A stretch of DNA of 64,000 nucleotides from Solanum dulcamara (lineage: Eukaryota; Streptophyta; Magnoliopsida; Solanales; Solanaceae). The stretch lies in the NCBI RefSeq assembly GCF_947179165.1, contig NC_077245.1, positions 21,737,740 to 21,801,739 of the forward strand, written 5' to 3'. Under the pieces are notes generated by a model that saw only the letters and a list, made by a program, of their open reading frames with translations, did no database searches and was not told where the DNA came from. A program made the position numbers and the translations under genes. Positions 34,241 to 44,884 of the stretch are shown piece after piece. Every line of letters begins with the position of its first letter. Position 1 is the first letter of the stretch.

Positions 34241-34965
34241 TATGTGACAGATTTGAAGATTAAGAGGGGGAAGGGTGATTTCAAAATCTTGATAGTCGAC
34301 TATCTGAAAGTGATAGTCGACTTGGTCTACAGACAGATTTAAACAAGACAGAATATAAATGCGTAAAGTGAATGAAGACAGAGTATTTGAAAGATGAAAG
34401 AACTAAAGGAGTACAAGTTCAAGTGAAGTTGTGTAGTTTCTTTGGAGTAGTCGGGAGGCTTTTTATAATCGGCTTCTGATGGTGATTTAACCGTTAGTTC
34501 TGAAAGGGAGAACCCAAGGGATTTCATTCAATCAAGAATTAGCGATTCCTTGATTAAGTATACATGTCAATATCAAATACGTCCATGTGTTTTCCTTCAT
34601 CAAGATATTCTGATTTAGTGCATAATACTTCTTTATATTTGTGCCTTATCTAATTCTTCTTTCCTTGTACGCCTAATGCTCTTTTCCTTATGTGATTTTC
34701 TTTCTTTCCTTCAGTGTTCCTCCTTCCTTGATAGATGAATCCTTCTTTTATTGAGTGGTCTTCTTTCATTTCTTCAGTATCTTTCCTTCCTTGATACATG
34801 GAAGTTGATTCCTTAATAAGTGGGAAGTCCTTGATCTGCGAGATGCTAATTAATTCAATTAGCTTCTTCCTTGTCTTGATTTATCTATTTTCCTTTTCGA
34901 TTTGTTTGTACCTATTTCCTGCAATAGAAGGTCAAGTCATTATTCAAAATATCTTAATGCTAACA
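34240..34965 (-). mobile_element. Copia 3' LTR, minus strand (left border approximate)
   Basis: On the minus strand a TGTTAGC start at 34965 follows directly after a polypurine tract (34966-34981, AAAAAGGGGCAGAT on the minus strand). The far end is not determined. The sequence near 34290-34325 has repeated ATAGTCGACT motifs that also occur in the coding part near 35875-35910. Confidence 0.55.
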
Positions 34966-34981
34966 ATCTGCCCCTTTTTGA

Positions 34982-35990
34982 TAATGACAATAATTTGTAG
35001 TTGATAAAGATGCCTTTGGATGTTTGCTTGATTTGAAGTCCGAGGAAGAATGTTAGTTCTCTCATAAGGCTCATTTCAAATTCTGCTTTTGTAAGATTTG
35101 GAAAATTCTCACACATAGAAGGGTTAGAACTTCCAAAAATAATATCATCTACATAAATTTGAATAATGAGGAGATTTGAATCATGTTTTTCATAAACAAA
35201 TATCAATTTTTCCTTTTTGAAAATTGTTTAAAAGTATAAAGGAGATGAGTCGCTCATACCAAGCTTTAGGAGCTTGTTTGAGACCATAAAGAGCTTTAGA
35301 AAGTTTGAAAATGTAATCTGGACAAGTGGGATTTTCAAAACTATGAGGTTGTTTTACAAACACCTCTTCATTTTTGAAATCATTTAAAAAGGCACTTTTG
35401 ACATCCATTTGAAATAATTTAAATCAATTAAAAGATGCATAAGCAAGAAGGATGAGAATAGATTCTAACCTTGCAACAGGAGCAAAAGTTGTCATAATCA
35501 ATACCTTCTTGTTGTGAGTACCCTTGAACTACCAATCTAGCGTTGTTTCGTATTATCTTTCTTTCTTCATTTAATTTTTTTCGAAAGACCTATTTGGTTC
35601 CTTTAACAGGGAAGTTCTTTGGTCTTTTGGTAAGTACCCAAACTTGATTTCTTCCAAATTGATCAAGTTCTTCCTTCATGGCTTGAACCCATGATTCGTT
35701 AGCTAATGATTCATCAATGCGTTTGGGCTCGATTTGCAATATCAGAGCTACTGAGGCTTATTTTTTTAATAAAGCTATAGTCTGCATTTTTTTATTTGGA
35801 TGACCAATGATAAAATCATTTGGATAGCTTGTACTATGCTTCCATTCTCTGGGTACGTTGATCTTTTCTTAATTGATAGTCGACTCGTCTTCAGTGTTAG
35901 TCGACTCTGTCTGAGAATTACGATCAGCATCAGGTTGAGATGATGGAATTTTCATAGAAACTTCCCCCTCAGAGTCTAATACATTAGAAA
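34982..35990 (-). pseudogene. Ty1/copia reverse transcriptase remnant (Sirevirus-like)
   Basis: On the minus strand, from right to left: a linker before RT with DDESTIN; NESWVQAMKEELDQFGRNQV (about 35640-35700), the RT start; ARLVVQGYSQQEGIDYDNF; MDVKSAFLNDFKNEEVFVKQ (35408 downward); LSKALYGLKQAPKAWYERL; and the catalytic box IYVDDIIFGSS (about 35140). The frame then runs straight into the polypurine tract after LGLQIKQTSKGIFIN, so the end of RT and the RNase H are deleted. Several stops lie upstream. The wording of the RT start resembles Sirevirus-type copia. Confidence 0.87.
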
Positions 35991-36011
35991 CTTACATACT
36001 TGGATTAGTTT

Positions 36012-37007
36012 CATATGGCCCAAACTGAGAAAGTTGCTGAAGAAGAAGACTGGGGAAGGTGCTTCTTAGCTGAGGCTCGAGCAGTAGATGTTATGGCTTC
36101 CATCAATTTTAAAAGAGACTGGCTTGTGGATTCAGGATATAATACAATCGATCACGAGGAGAAGAAAGATGCTAATATTGGTGATATGATAAATGTTATC
36201 AGAGAAATCTAAAGAAGTAGATCCTGAATAGACACTTTCTGAAATAATATATGCTAGTGATGACCTTTACGGAGAAGGCACTACAGAAGATGTAGTAGAA
36301 ATTGATGTCCTTGGTCAATCATCTGTCATATCGGTCAATGAACGACTTAGAGCAAACGTTGGAAGCAAACGAAGAAGATGATGAGCAAATACAAGAAGAA
36401 GCTAGCGTTGAAGGCCAAATTTTAGGAGGAGAGACAAATAACATAACTTTTGGAAGCCCTGAAGATGATAAACTGGTCATGGAAGAGCCGAAAAGAAAAT
36501 ATGATGGTGGATCCTATTATGATGTTAATGCTTCATAGAAAATTGATCAAAAAATTGATAATCAGACTACCAACGACTTAAACTAAGAGGCCGATACAAA
36601 TGAAATCTCCTTCTATTATGGAGTTGCATTAGAATGAGCGGGTTTCAAAATATTGAACTCCGGACTTCCAAACTTGCCCATCACAGATCTTTATCCAGAT
36701 AGTACAACTATCAGAAAGCTAAGAGAAAGAGAGAGCTTGAGAACTCAACAACATAAAACTCAAGAAAGCTCTGACTTACATGGTTCGCAAAGGCCGATGG
36801 TATGTTACAGAAATGAAAAGCTTATCAATACGTATTATTGTTTCTTTGCAAAACCAATTGACTATAGAAAAATTTCATCCTTTAAAAAAGTAAGAGGAGT
36901 CAGAAGAAAACTATTGAGATCTTCACCCCGGAATGATCAAAACCTTTGATTGAGTATCTTCCGCAACAAGCTTGGGGTAGTTTCCAAAAAATCACTTTAA
37001 GGGAGAG
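36012..37007 (+). pseudogene. Copia remnant: gag end/protease start joined to unrecognised sequence
   Basis: Frame 36015-36212 begins with EEEDWGRCFLAEAR and then INFKRDWLVDSG, the aspartic-protease active site of copia. It breaks off right after DSG and continues as different, acidic sequence. Frames 36302-36538 and 36653-36949 are Glu/Asp-rich or basic and not recognised. A polypurine tract TTAAGGGAGAG lies at 36998-37007, just before an LTR. A large internal deletion with join is the simplest reading. The strand is opposite to the copia piece at its left. Confidence 0.6.
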
Positions 37008-37009
37008 TA

Positions 37010-37341
37010 TGAAAAATAAAGATAATTTTTTGGATGGTCAAATGATCCTAGATATTTAGTGTAACTTTTTAGAATTGTGTAGAGTTACTTGTTGTATCTA
37101 AGAAATGTGTAGATGTTTTAGAGAATGAGATATTTATAGTCAATTATAGAATAATCTAGAGTAGTATCTAGGATAATCATCTTAAGGAAATATCTAGATA
37201 TAAAAGATAAAGTTCACTAGAATTTTCTTTGTAGATGTATCTAGAAGAATTTCTAGATCCATCCATGAACAAGTATAAATATGGTGGTCTTGTACATTTA
37301 TAAAAACAACAAAAATAAAAGAGTCTTCTTTCATAACAAAG
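37010..37341 (+). mobile_element. Copia 3' LTR (right border approximate)
   Basis: It begins TGAAAAATAAAG after the polypurine tract. It contains a plausible TATA box (AAGTATAAATATGG, about 37270) and short repeated CTAGA motifs (TATCTAGATA, TATCTAGAAG, TTCTAGATCC). The likely end is TTTCATAACA. No target duplication could be paired because the 5' LTR is missing. Confidence 0.6.
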
Positions 37342-37574
37342 TTGTCTTACCAAAATATTCCTTCTCCTTTCTAGCTTCCTCTTTTTTAGTTGAATCTTTC
37401 GATCTTAGTTAACGATCTTGGGCTAACTGAAGGTCTCCCCAATTATATTTTTCTTCTCCTGTTCTCAACATGAACATGATGCTTTGAACCGTTGTAGAGT
37501 ATTTTGAAGACTTTGTTCTTAAAAGTTTCTCTAGATTATCTTCAAACTATTTGATGCATCTCTTTTGACATTAA

Positions 37575-37991
37575 GGGTGTATTTGGTATGGAGGAAAATA
37601 ATTTTCAATTATTTTGTATTTGGTTGATCAAAATACTTGGAAAATATTTTTTCTAGGAAAAAAAGTTCCTTAAAAATGAGAAAAATGATTTCCCTAATGG
37701 AAGTAGAAAAAACAATTTGCATAAGCGACATTCCAAGTTTATTATCTCCTTCCAACCCACTCAGCCCTCGCGCCTTGACCATCCCACCCCCACCACTGCC
37801 AAATCCCCACTCCCCATTTCTACCCACTTCAATAACATTTTGCTAAATTACATATTTATGCTTTTGGAATGATATTTTCTATCTTACTACCAAACACTAA
37901 AATATAAATAAGACCCACTTATTTTTCAAGAAAATATTTTTAAAAAAATTATTTTCCATGTAAAACATATTCCTTCATACCGAACACAACC
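37575..37991. mobile_element. Harbinger-like MITE
   Basis: A 417-bp element flanked by TAA (37572-37574, 37992-37994). Ends are inverted: GGGTGTATTTGGTATGGAGG on the left, and the complement of CTTCATACCGAACACAACC on the right. The centre is unusually C-rich on the + strand (37750-37830). Confidence 0.82.
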
Positions 37992-38079
37992 TAAGAAGGA
38001 TCTCTGGTTATACAAGAACAAGATCTCATTATCTTAGATGAATTGGTTTACTTGAGTTGATAAACAGATCAATAGTATT

Positions 38080-38758
38080 TGTTGGTGTATATCCATTCTA
38101 TTATTAAAATATTAAGTGCATATGTTAGTGGGTATAAATTATGGTAGAAGCTGATTATTGGCTCTTGCATTGTAACTTATATGACCATTAATTCTTGTAA
38201 CTCTCATGGTCATTAGTTTATTATAACTCATATGACCATTAGTTTCTTGTAACTTATGTAACATCTATCACATTTATTTACCCACATTACTACCCCTTGT
38301 TCTACCCATTAATTATATGGAAGACTTCTTCACCAATAAATAATGGTGCATCTTCCATTATGTTGGGTAGGAGATGAAATATCTTAATTAAAAATATATA
38401 TATTATAGTATGTAGTAGTGAAAGAAAGAGTTGAGACAAGAATATATTCCAAGTGTTCAATTATATTCACCATATAAAAAGAGTATTTACATGTTGAAGA
38501 AAGGTGTTCTTGTGGTGGAGTTTTGAACTCTTCAAGTAATCCGTAGTTGTTTGAGTTACACGTTGCTGGGATGTTATATCCCGGAGGGGACAAGTCAAGT
38601 GATATACTGCTGGATCGATGTAGATTATGCTGCAGTAGACTTAAATCTCCATAAAGAGAGCGAGATATCCGCGCCTCAGCCTGAATATATTTTTTATTTA
38701 TTTTTTTCATTTTATTTTCAAAAGTAATTTATTGTAATCGTGGTATATTACACCAACA
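38080..38758 (+). mobile_element. Solo copia-type LTR
   Basis: A 679-bp LTR with terminal inverted repeat TGTTGGTGTA / TACACCAACA and a perfect 5-bp target duplication GTATT (38075-38079, 38759-38763). No internal region is present. Four degenerate tandem units built around ATATGACCATTA and TTGTAACT lie at 38170-38265, as in LTR U3 enhancer repeats. The + orientation is likely but not proven. Confidence 0.92.
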
Positions 38759-38763
38759 GTATT

Positions 38764-39067
38764 GAATATGAAATAGATATTATTTATTAGAGAGCATATC
38801 ACTTTAATACTTGAAAGGTTTACATAAATTAATTTTGGCTCAATATATGGACAATCCCTTAAATTTGACTTAGAAGTGTTTAGTATGAATATTTCTCATG
38901 TTTTCAGATGCTCAATCGGAACAAGTTATAATTTAAGTATATAAATAAAATTTACTAACAAGTTTAACAAATTGTCAATGCATTGAACCATTAATTTTCA
39001 TTTGAATCGTATATAATGTCATATAACTTCACACATAACTTGCTCTCATTGACTTTAGATTTGATTT
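38764..39067. other. Unassigned AT-rich stretch
   Basis: Lies between the solo LTR and the split hAT element. No feature recognised. Confidence 0.5.
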
Positions 39068-39379
39068 AAGGCCATCCCAACCCAACACTTAAATTAAGTG
39101 GGTTTGGGCTAAATCTTTTCATCTCATAGGCTTAACCCACTATCCTCAGAGATCAGCATGTGGTCATGAATTTTAAAAATATTTATTTTATATATTTTAA
39201 GTAGTGTGTTATTTTGCCAAATCTTCATCAACTAGGCAATTGAAGTTATTGTAATTATGAATCTTTGATCTTTTTAATTTTGTGTTTAGGTCTTTCGGAA
39301 ACAGTCGTCCTACATTGGTAGGAGTCAGGTTTGCGTACACTTTACCCTCCCCAAACCCCACGATGTGGGATTTCACTGG

Positions 39380-39410
<31 letters not shown>

Positions 39411-39561
39411 AAAAGAAGATCATATAATGTATGTTGTTCTGATAAATCCTATTAATGTTGACTATTGTATCTTGTTTACTCTGTTGTTTTGTAAGTATTC
39501 CACTAAATTGTGTGCAACTCATGAAATTTTGACGTATTGGTATTGTGTTCATCAATGTTTA
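39068..39561. mobile_element. hAT element, left half (split copy)
   Basis: Homologous to the left part of the intact hAT at 11670-12340, including TTTTAAAAATATTTATTTTA-like, TTTTAAGTAGT, AGGCAATTGAAGTTATT and ATTGTGTTCATCAATGTT blocks. It stops exactly where T2 begins and resumes at 58394. The left terminal repeat is not recognisable, so the left border is approximate. A short RTE tail sits inside at about 39290-39404. Confidence 0.82.
39290..39404 (+). mobile_element. Short RTE tail inside the split hAT
   Basis: It runs from GGTCTTTCGGAAACAG through the GTACACTTTACCCTCCCC core to eight GTT units. The hAT copy at 11.95 kb lacks it, which fixes the insertion point. A GTTTA repeat on both sides may be the remaining target duplication, with some host bases lost at the site. 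Confidence 0.85.
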
Positions 39562-41450
39562 TATAATTACCCTAAAGATCATTTTTGAATTTGTTTGTAA
39601 AATAATTATTTTACCCCTCCCAATAGTTGTCTCGGGTTATTTTTGATCACTGTTCAATGTTGGTTTTGGGAAATCATTTGAAAAATTGAGTCTTGGAAGT
39701 TTGAGATTTTTTAAAATGCTTAAACTGTTCAAAAGTGATATTTGAGACCAATCGAGGCTATTGAGTCTCGAAATGGAATTCCGTCGATTTCACCATCTTC
39801 AAAATATGAAAATTGATTTAGGTGGGTCATCGTTTCTAAAATTGGAGTTATATCAGAGATTAGAGATCCTAATTTGGAAATTTGAAGAATGTTACGTCAA
39901 GATTTGACCTTGGTCAACTTTTGTAGTTTCGATTCTTGGAATGGAATTTTAATAAATCTATGGGATTCGGGGGATGATTTTAGGTCTAAGAGTAGTATTG
40001 GTTGAATTTTTAGAGGTCTCAAACTCGTTTTGGTGTTTTGAGGCTTAAGATTAGTTTAGTTGCGACTTTTTGGGTTTGGATCAAGAAAACCTTGAATTCA
40101 AATTCTAATAGTTCCATTGAGTCCAGAGCATTAAATTTTGTGGGGTAGCATATAAGGTTTGTATTTGAGATTCCAAACGAATTCTAAGGATCTAATCTGT
40201 GACTTGAACTTAATGAGTTTTCCGTGTTTTGTTGTGTTTTAGTGGCTGACGCACCCTTCATCGCAATCGTGAAGGGTATGGATAGCGATCGCGGGGTGGG
40301 AACCACGATTGCGTAGCTATGTCTCTAAGGGAGTCACAATCGTGAGAGTTTAGTCGTGATTGGGACCCGTTGACTCTCCACGATCCTGAGATATTATTCA
40401 TCATGATTACAATAGGTAATTATTACCAGAATATTGTTTAGTCTCTAAGTTCGGAATGTATTTCACCATTTTTGGACCTTGGGGAGATTGGGAAAGGCAA
40501 TTCTTAAGAGCTTCTTAAGGGAAATTGGTTGGGTATGCTCTTTTACCATGTTTCTTGCTTACCCTTTAATTATTTATTGATTTTAACTTGAATTTGAGGA
40601 TTTCAATTGAAGAATTTGGGGCATTTTAAACAACTTTGAAAATTTAGCTAACTAAGGATTATGAACTGATTTTGAGTCCAAATTCAAAATGGTTTTCACT
40701 AAGAGTTTCCAAATGGTTTAAGGAATGTTTTCATATAAAATTTCTAGATTTGCCCATCATTTTTGGAATCAGATTTTTGGGTCGATTTCAACTCAATTTT
40801 TAAAATTATGATTTAGGCGTCGTTAAACTTGTTATCTTATTGGGAATTCAAATTTTAATATATTTTACAGATTCAGAGCGTCTCCATAAGGGCAGGGCTC
40901 AAATTTCGGAGTAGTTGGGGTTAAATTCAATGCAAGTGAACCTCTACACACTCGTTTAAGCTTGTAGAATCATATATCTTGTTTTGTATGTTAGAGAGTC
41001 ATGGAAATCAGTTTGGGACTATTTGACTATTGTGATTGAACTTGGTAATGAAGAAATGGGGTAATAAATGACAAATTTGATTAGTTAGAATGATGTGTTC
41101 GATATGATTCAACATTTGACTAATTGTGGATATATAAATAGATTGTCGTGGCATGAGTTATGACTTGCTATTGATATCATTCCATAATTCTAATTTACAT
41201 GAATATCGACTATTTGCATTGGTTCTGATATATTGAGATGGAATTAATTGAGGATTATGCCAAAGAAAAATGGTTCAGTGATGCCAAAGGAAAATGGTTC
41301 GGCTATGCCGAATGGAAATTGATTCCAAAAATACGAAGGAAAATGGTTCTGGCGATTGATATTTATGTCAAAGGAAAATGGTTTCGGCGGATACATGGAT
41401 CATGTGAGTCTCTCATGGGTTTCGGCCTACTAGTTAGCAAATGTGTATTA
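39562..41450 (+). mobile_element. T2 gypsy element, 5' LTR (3' end deleted)
   Basis: It starts TATAATTACCC, a decayed form of the TGTAATGACC start seen in the other three LTRs of this nest. It aligns with 55834 onward. At about 41450 the LTR jumps to GAGCCCCAGG, a sequence that lies just after the primer-binding site in T3 (44722-44731). About 0.65 kb of LTR end plus most of the primer site is therefore deleted. It carries five units of an AAGGAAAATGGTTC repeat (41250-41392). The preceding 5 bases GTTTA pair imperfectly with ATTCA after the 3' LTR. Confidence 0.88.
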
Positions 41451-42983
41451 GAGCCCCAGGTTCATAGGTCTCACATGTACAAGCCAAGTCTAAGTCTCAA
41501 AGACCGATATAGAGGCATCTATACTTATCTTTTAGAGGCTTTGAAGACTGTTAGGAAACTTTACTCTTTCTTTCTTATTGTGGGTGGTTGTTATCACTCA
41601 AGTTGAGTTTCGTTTGTTGTTTTGGCAAATACCAAGGGCCAGAGCTAGAACTGTCGATAGAGGGAAGGCAGTCCCCGAGGCTGATGTTGTGACCCTATCT
41701 AGGGGTGGGGGTAGATACTAAGCTAAAGTCTGTGATCGTGGGGAGGTCATAGGTAGATCCCATGCCGAAAGAGCAACACCATCATGAGGTCATGCTAGGA
41801 AGGCTTTTGTATAGCTACATATTGAGGTTGGTGGGGACCAAGTTCTTATAGAGGTCCCAACACCATTACTTAGGGTAATGTAGGCACGTCACAAGGCTCA
41901 AACACTAAAGTCAAAGCGCAGATGTTAGAGCAGCGACAGGATCTAGTAGTTCAGGGCCTGGTGGGCTAGCCATTTGTGTCTCGTATAATTTATGAGGGTA
42001 GAGTATAGTGAGAGAAAGCTCAGGGTGCACCCTTAGTTATGTTGACTGATGATGAGAAACATCGATATGAGAGGTTTCGAAAGATGGTCCCACCACAATT
42101 TCAGGGTGGGAAGACTGAGGTTGCACAGGAGTTTTTAACTATGTGCAGGGAGTTATTAAAGATAGTGGGGTTAGTTGAGACCCATGGAATTATAATTTCT
42201 TTACGTGGGCTAGACCGAGACTAGTAGAGGGTGTATTTGAGTTCCAGGCTAGTGGGATCACAGCAGGTGACTTTTGATGAGTTTGATAGTGCCTTTTATG
42301 AATCTTTCATCCCTTGGAGTCTGAGAGAGGAGAGTCGGTTATGATTAGAGAGTTTTAGGTAGGAAGGCCTCACAGTTTCTAAGTATGAGACCCATTTCAA
42401 CCAGTTGTTGAGGCATGCCACGGCCATCCTTCCTAACAAGACAGACAAGTTAGTAGATTTATATGAGGACTGACTTATTCCATTCGTACAGTAGTGTTTC
42501 GATCTGCCCGAGAAGGGGCTTCCTTTCAATCTATCGTGGGTGCCGCCAAAGAGGTAAAGTTGAAGGAGAGAGAGAGGAGTTTGGGTACCCCACATTTGGA
42601 GATAGGGGTTGTTACTGAAAAGGTGGTTCCTTTGGGAGTAGAGGGTTAGTTCATGATTCCATACCAGCTTCTGAGGGTGGTCAAATACCTCATGGGCAAT
42701 ATAGTGTAGGTCAAGGTTACCAGGAACGACAGAAGAGGCTAATGGGCCAGGATGGTCAGACAAGTTCATCCAGCCCATCATAGTAGTATTCAGTTCTGAG
42801 ATATTGCTACAGTTTTGGGGATCCTGTCCACTTGATCCGTTAGTACCCATTACAGGTTCATTCCAATCCTCAGCATACCTATTCTACTCTAACAATAGCA
42901 CCAGCACCTCCGACCTGAGCTCAAGGCAAAGCTTATACGGACAGAGATGGTTGCACTTTATGTAGGGGTGCTGGTGGAGCTAT
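41451..42983 (+). pseudogene. T2 gag, first part
   Basis: Leader and gag of the outer gypsy element. PPQFQGGKTEVAQEFLTMCR in the frame at 42039-42224 is the start of the capsid domain, and further capsid motifs follow in other frames with many stops. At 42984 the frame is cut by T3. It resumes at 52286 after the duplicated GCTAT. On the minus strand a 184-residue frame (42296-42850) is only the antisense of this gag. Confidence 0.8.
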
Positions 42984-44711
42984 TGTAATGACCCTGAAGT
43001 TCATTTTTAAAGATTTTCAAAATAACACTATTTTAACCCTCTCAGTAGTTTCTTTGAGTCATATTTGATTGATATCAAATGTCAGTTCCATAGTTTTCTT
43101 GAAATATTGAAATTTTTGGTAAACTTTGAGTTTTAAAGGTTTAAAATGACTCAAAAGTGGTACTTGAGGTCATTCGGAGTTTTGAGTCTCAAAATGGAAT
43201 TTTTTCAATTTTGTCAGTTCCTAAATGTTGAAATTGGTCTAGCAAAGTTGACGGAATAAAATTTAGAGTCAATTGTGGAATTGAGTTTTTCAAGCATTTC
43301 GATTCAATTTTGGCCCGATTTTCCAAAATATGATATGGATATCATTGGTTTCATATTTTGATTGAGAACCTGAATTTTCATAAATTTTGGTGATTTGGAG
43401 TGCATTCGGAATTTGGAGTGCATTCGAAAGGGAAAAGCTTACATGGAGTGACCGATTGCTTATTACCCAAGGTAAGTGGACTTTTAAAACTTCGTGAATC
43501 TCTTCGAATTCCTGAATATCCCATTATATATGTGTTTGAGCGTAATGGGGATGAGGTTACGGGTTTAATTGTGATATAAACTATCAAAAATTAATTGACG
43601 GGGTTAATAAAAAATGATGTGTGATATTATTGAGTATTGAATATTATATGCCGTAATCTAGATATGTAGGTGTATTTGATTAAATACTTGATAGTCTAAT
43701 TGTGATTTCGACTTATCTAAATTGATTATTCCCCATTACTTATGTGAGCATATTGTTTGCATTGGTTCTAAAATACTGTGATGAGAAGTATATGATTTTG
43801 AGACCGAAGTTATTTTTGGTCATAGATGTGATATGGCCAAGGTCATTTTTGGCAAGATATTGATAAGCAAAGGTCATTTTTTGTGGGATTACATTGCCAA
43901 GGTTATTTCCAGTGAAATTATATTGTCGAGATCATTTTCGGCTAGATTATATGGCTGAGGTCATTTTCGATAAGGTTGTGGGACCGAGGTCATTTTTGGT
44001 CAGAGATTATGAGGTCGAGGTCATTTTCAATTATAGTTTATCATAACGAGGTCTTTGTTGGCAAGTACACACATACATGATCATTGAGTGTGCATATACA
44101 TATTCTGCATATATATGTTGACAGTTTGACACCTATTTATGACTTGTGAATATTTGTATGATATATCTTCCGATATTGAGTTGTGATCTAAACCTTATTT
44201 TAACTATATAGTATGAAATTCTAGGTTGGGCTGATGTCTGTGCAGGTTGTAGTCTGGAGGTTTGGTTAGGTTGGAAAGGAGTTCGTGTATTCTATTAGAT
44301 TTACTTAGTTTTTCTGGTTAGCTTGATGGATACCGTGTTGTTTAGTACTCACCCTTGCTCACGCTTGTGTAGGTTCCGATCACTATATCCTTTTGATCAT
44401 CCGAGGCTTCCAAGATTTTTGGGAGAGGTAACTATCGACATTCAGCATACTCTTAAATTTTTTGTACTTTTATGTTTTACTCTAGTTGAGAGTTAAAGAC
44501 ATATTGAGACTGTATTTTATTTTAGTTTTATTTTTCTTTAGTAGTTTGTACATGTGAAAACTAATCTTTGAGAGTTATTTAAGTTGAAAGAATTCCACTT
44601 TTCTTTATTATTTGGATTATTTTTGCTTTATGTATAGAAATGTTGGATTTTAGGCTGACTTGTTCGGTGGGAAAGGACAGGTGCCATCACATCCGTTATT
44701 GGATCGTGACA
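42984..44711 (+). mobile_element. T3 gypsy element, 5' LTR (internal deletion)
   Basis: Starts TGTAATGACCC and ends GGATCGTGACA. The TSD GCTAT precedes it at 42979-42983. At 1728 bp it is about 830 bp shorter than its 3' partner, because a segment is missing near 43290. It carries the GAGGTCATTTT(C/T)GG repeat array at about 43797-44060. The primer-binding site follows near 44714-44727 as a decayed TTGTTATCGAGCC. Confidence 0.93.
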
Positions 44712-44884
44712 AATTGTTATCGAGCCCCAGGTTTATAGGTCTCACGTATACAAGCTAAGTCTAAGTAAAGTCTCGAGGATCAATATGAAGATGCCTATAC
44801 TTATTTTCGAGAGGCTATGAAGACTGTTAGAAAACTTTCCTTATTCATTCTTTCTTATCGTGCCAAGTCATTATCGCTAGTCCT

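Noticed and set aside
34280..34330. GATAGTCGACTATC palindromes as a recombination or att site
   Set aside because: The motif recurs in the copia sequence nearby (35875-35910), so it is better read as a feature of that element.
38384..38710. 108-residue minus-strand frame
   Set aside because: It lies wholly within a solo LTR bounded by a perfect TSD.
41238..41606. 122-residue + frame with repeated KWF/KGKWF motifs
   Set aside because: It lies in the repeat array of the T2 5' LTR, and the repeated residues simply reflect the DNA repeat.
42296..42850. 184-residue minus-strand frame, the longest in the T2 region
   Set aside because: It is antisense to the T2 gag, which has clear capsid motifs on the + strand, and I recognise nothing in it.
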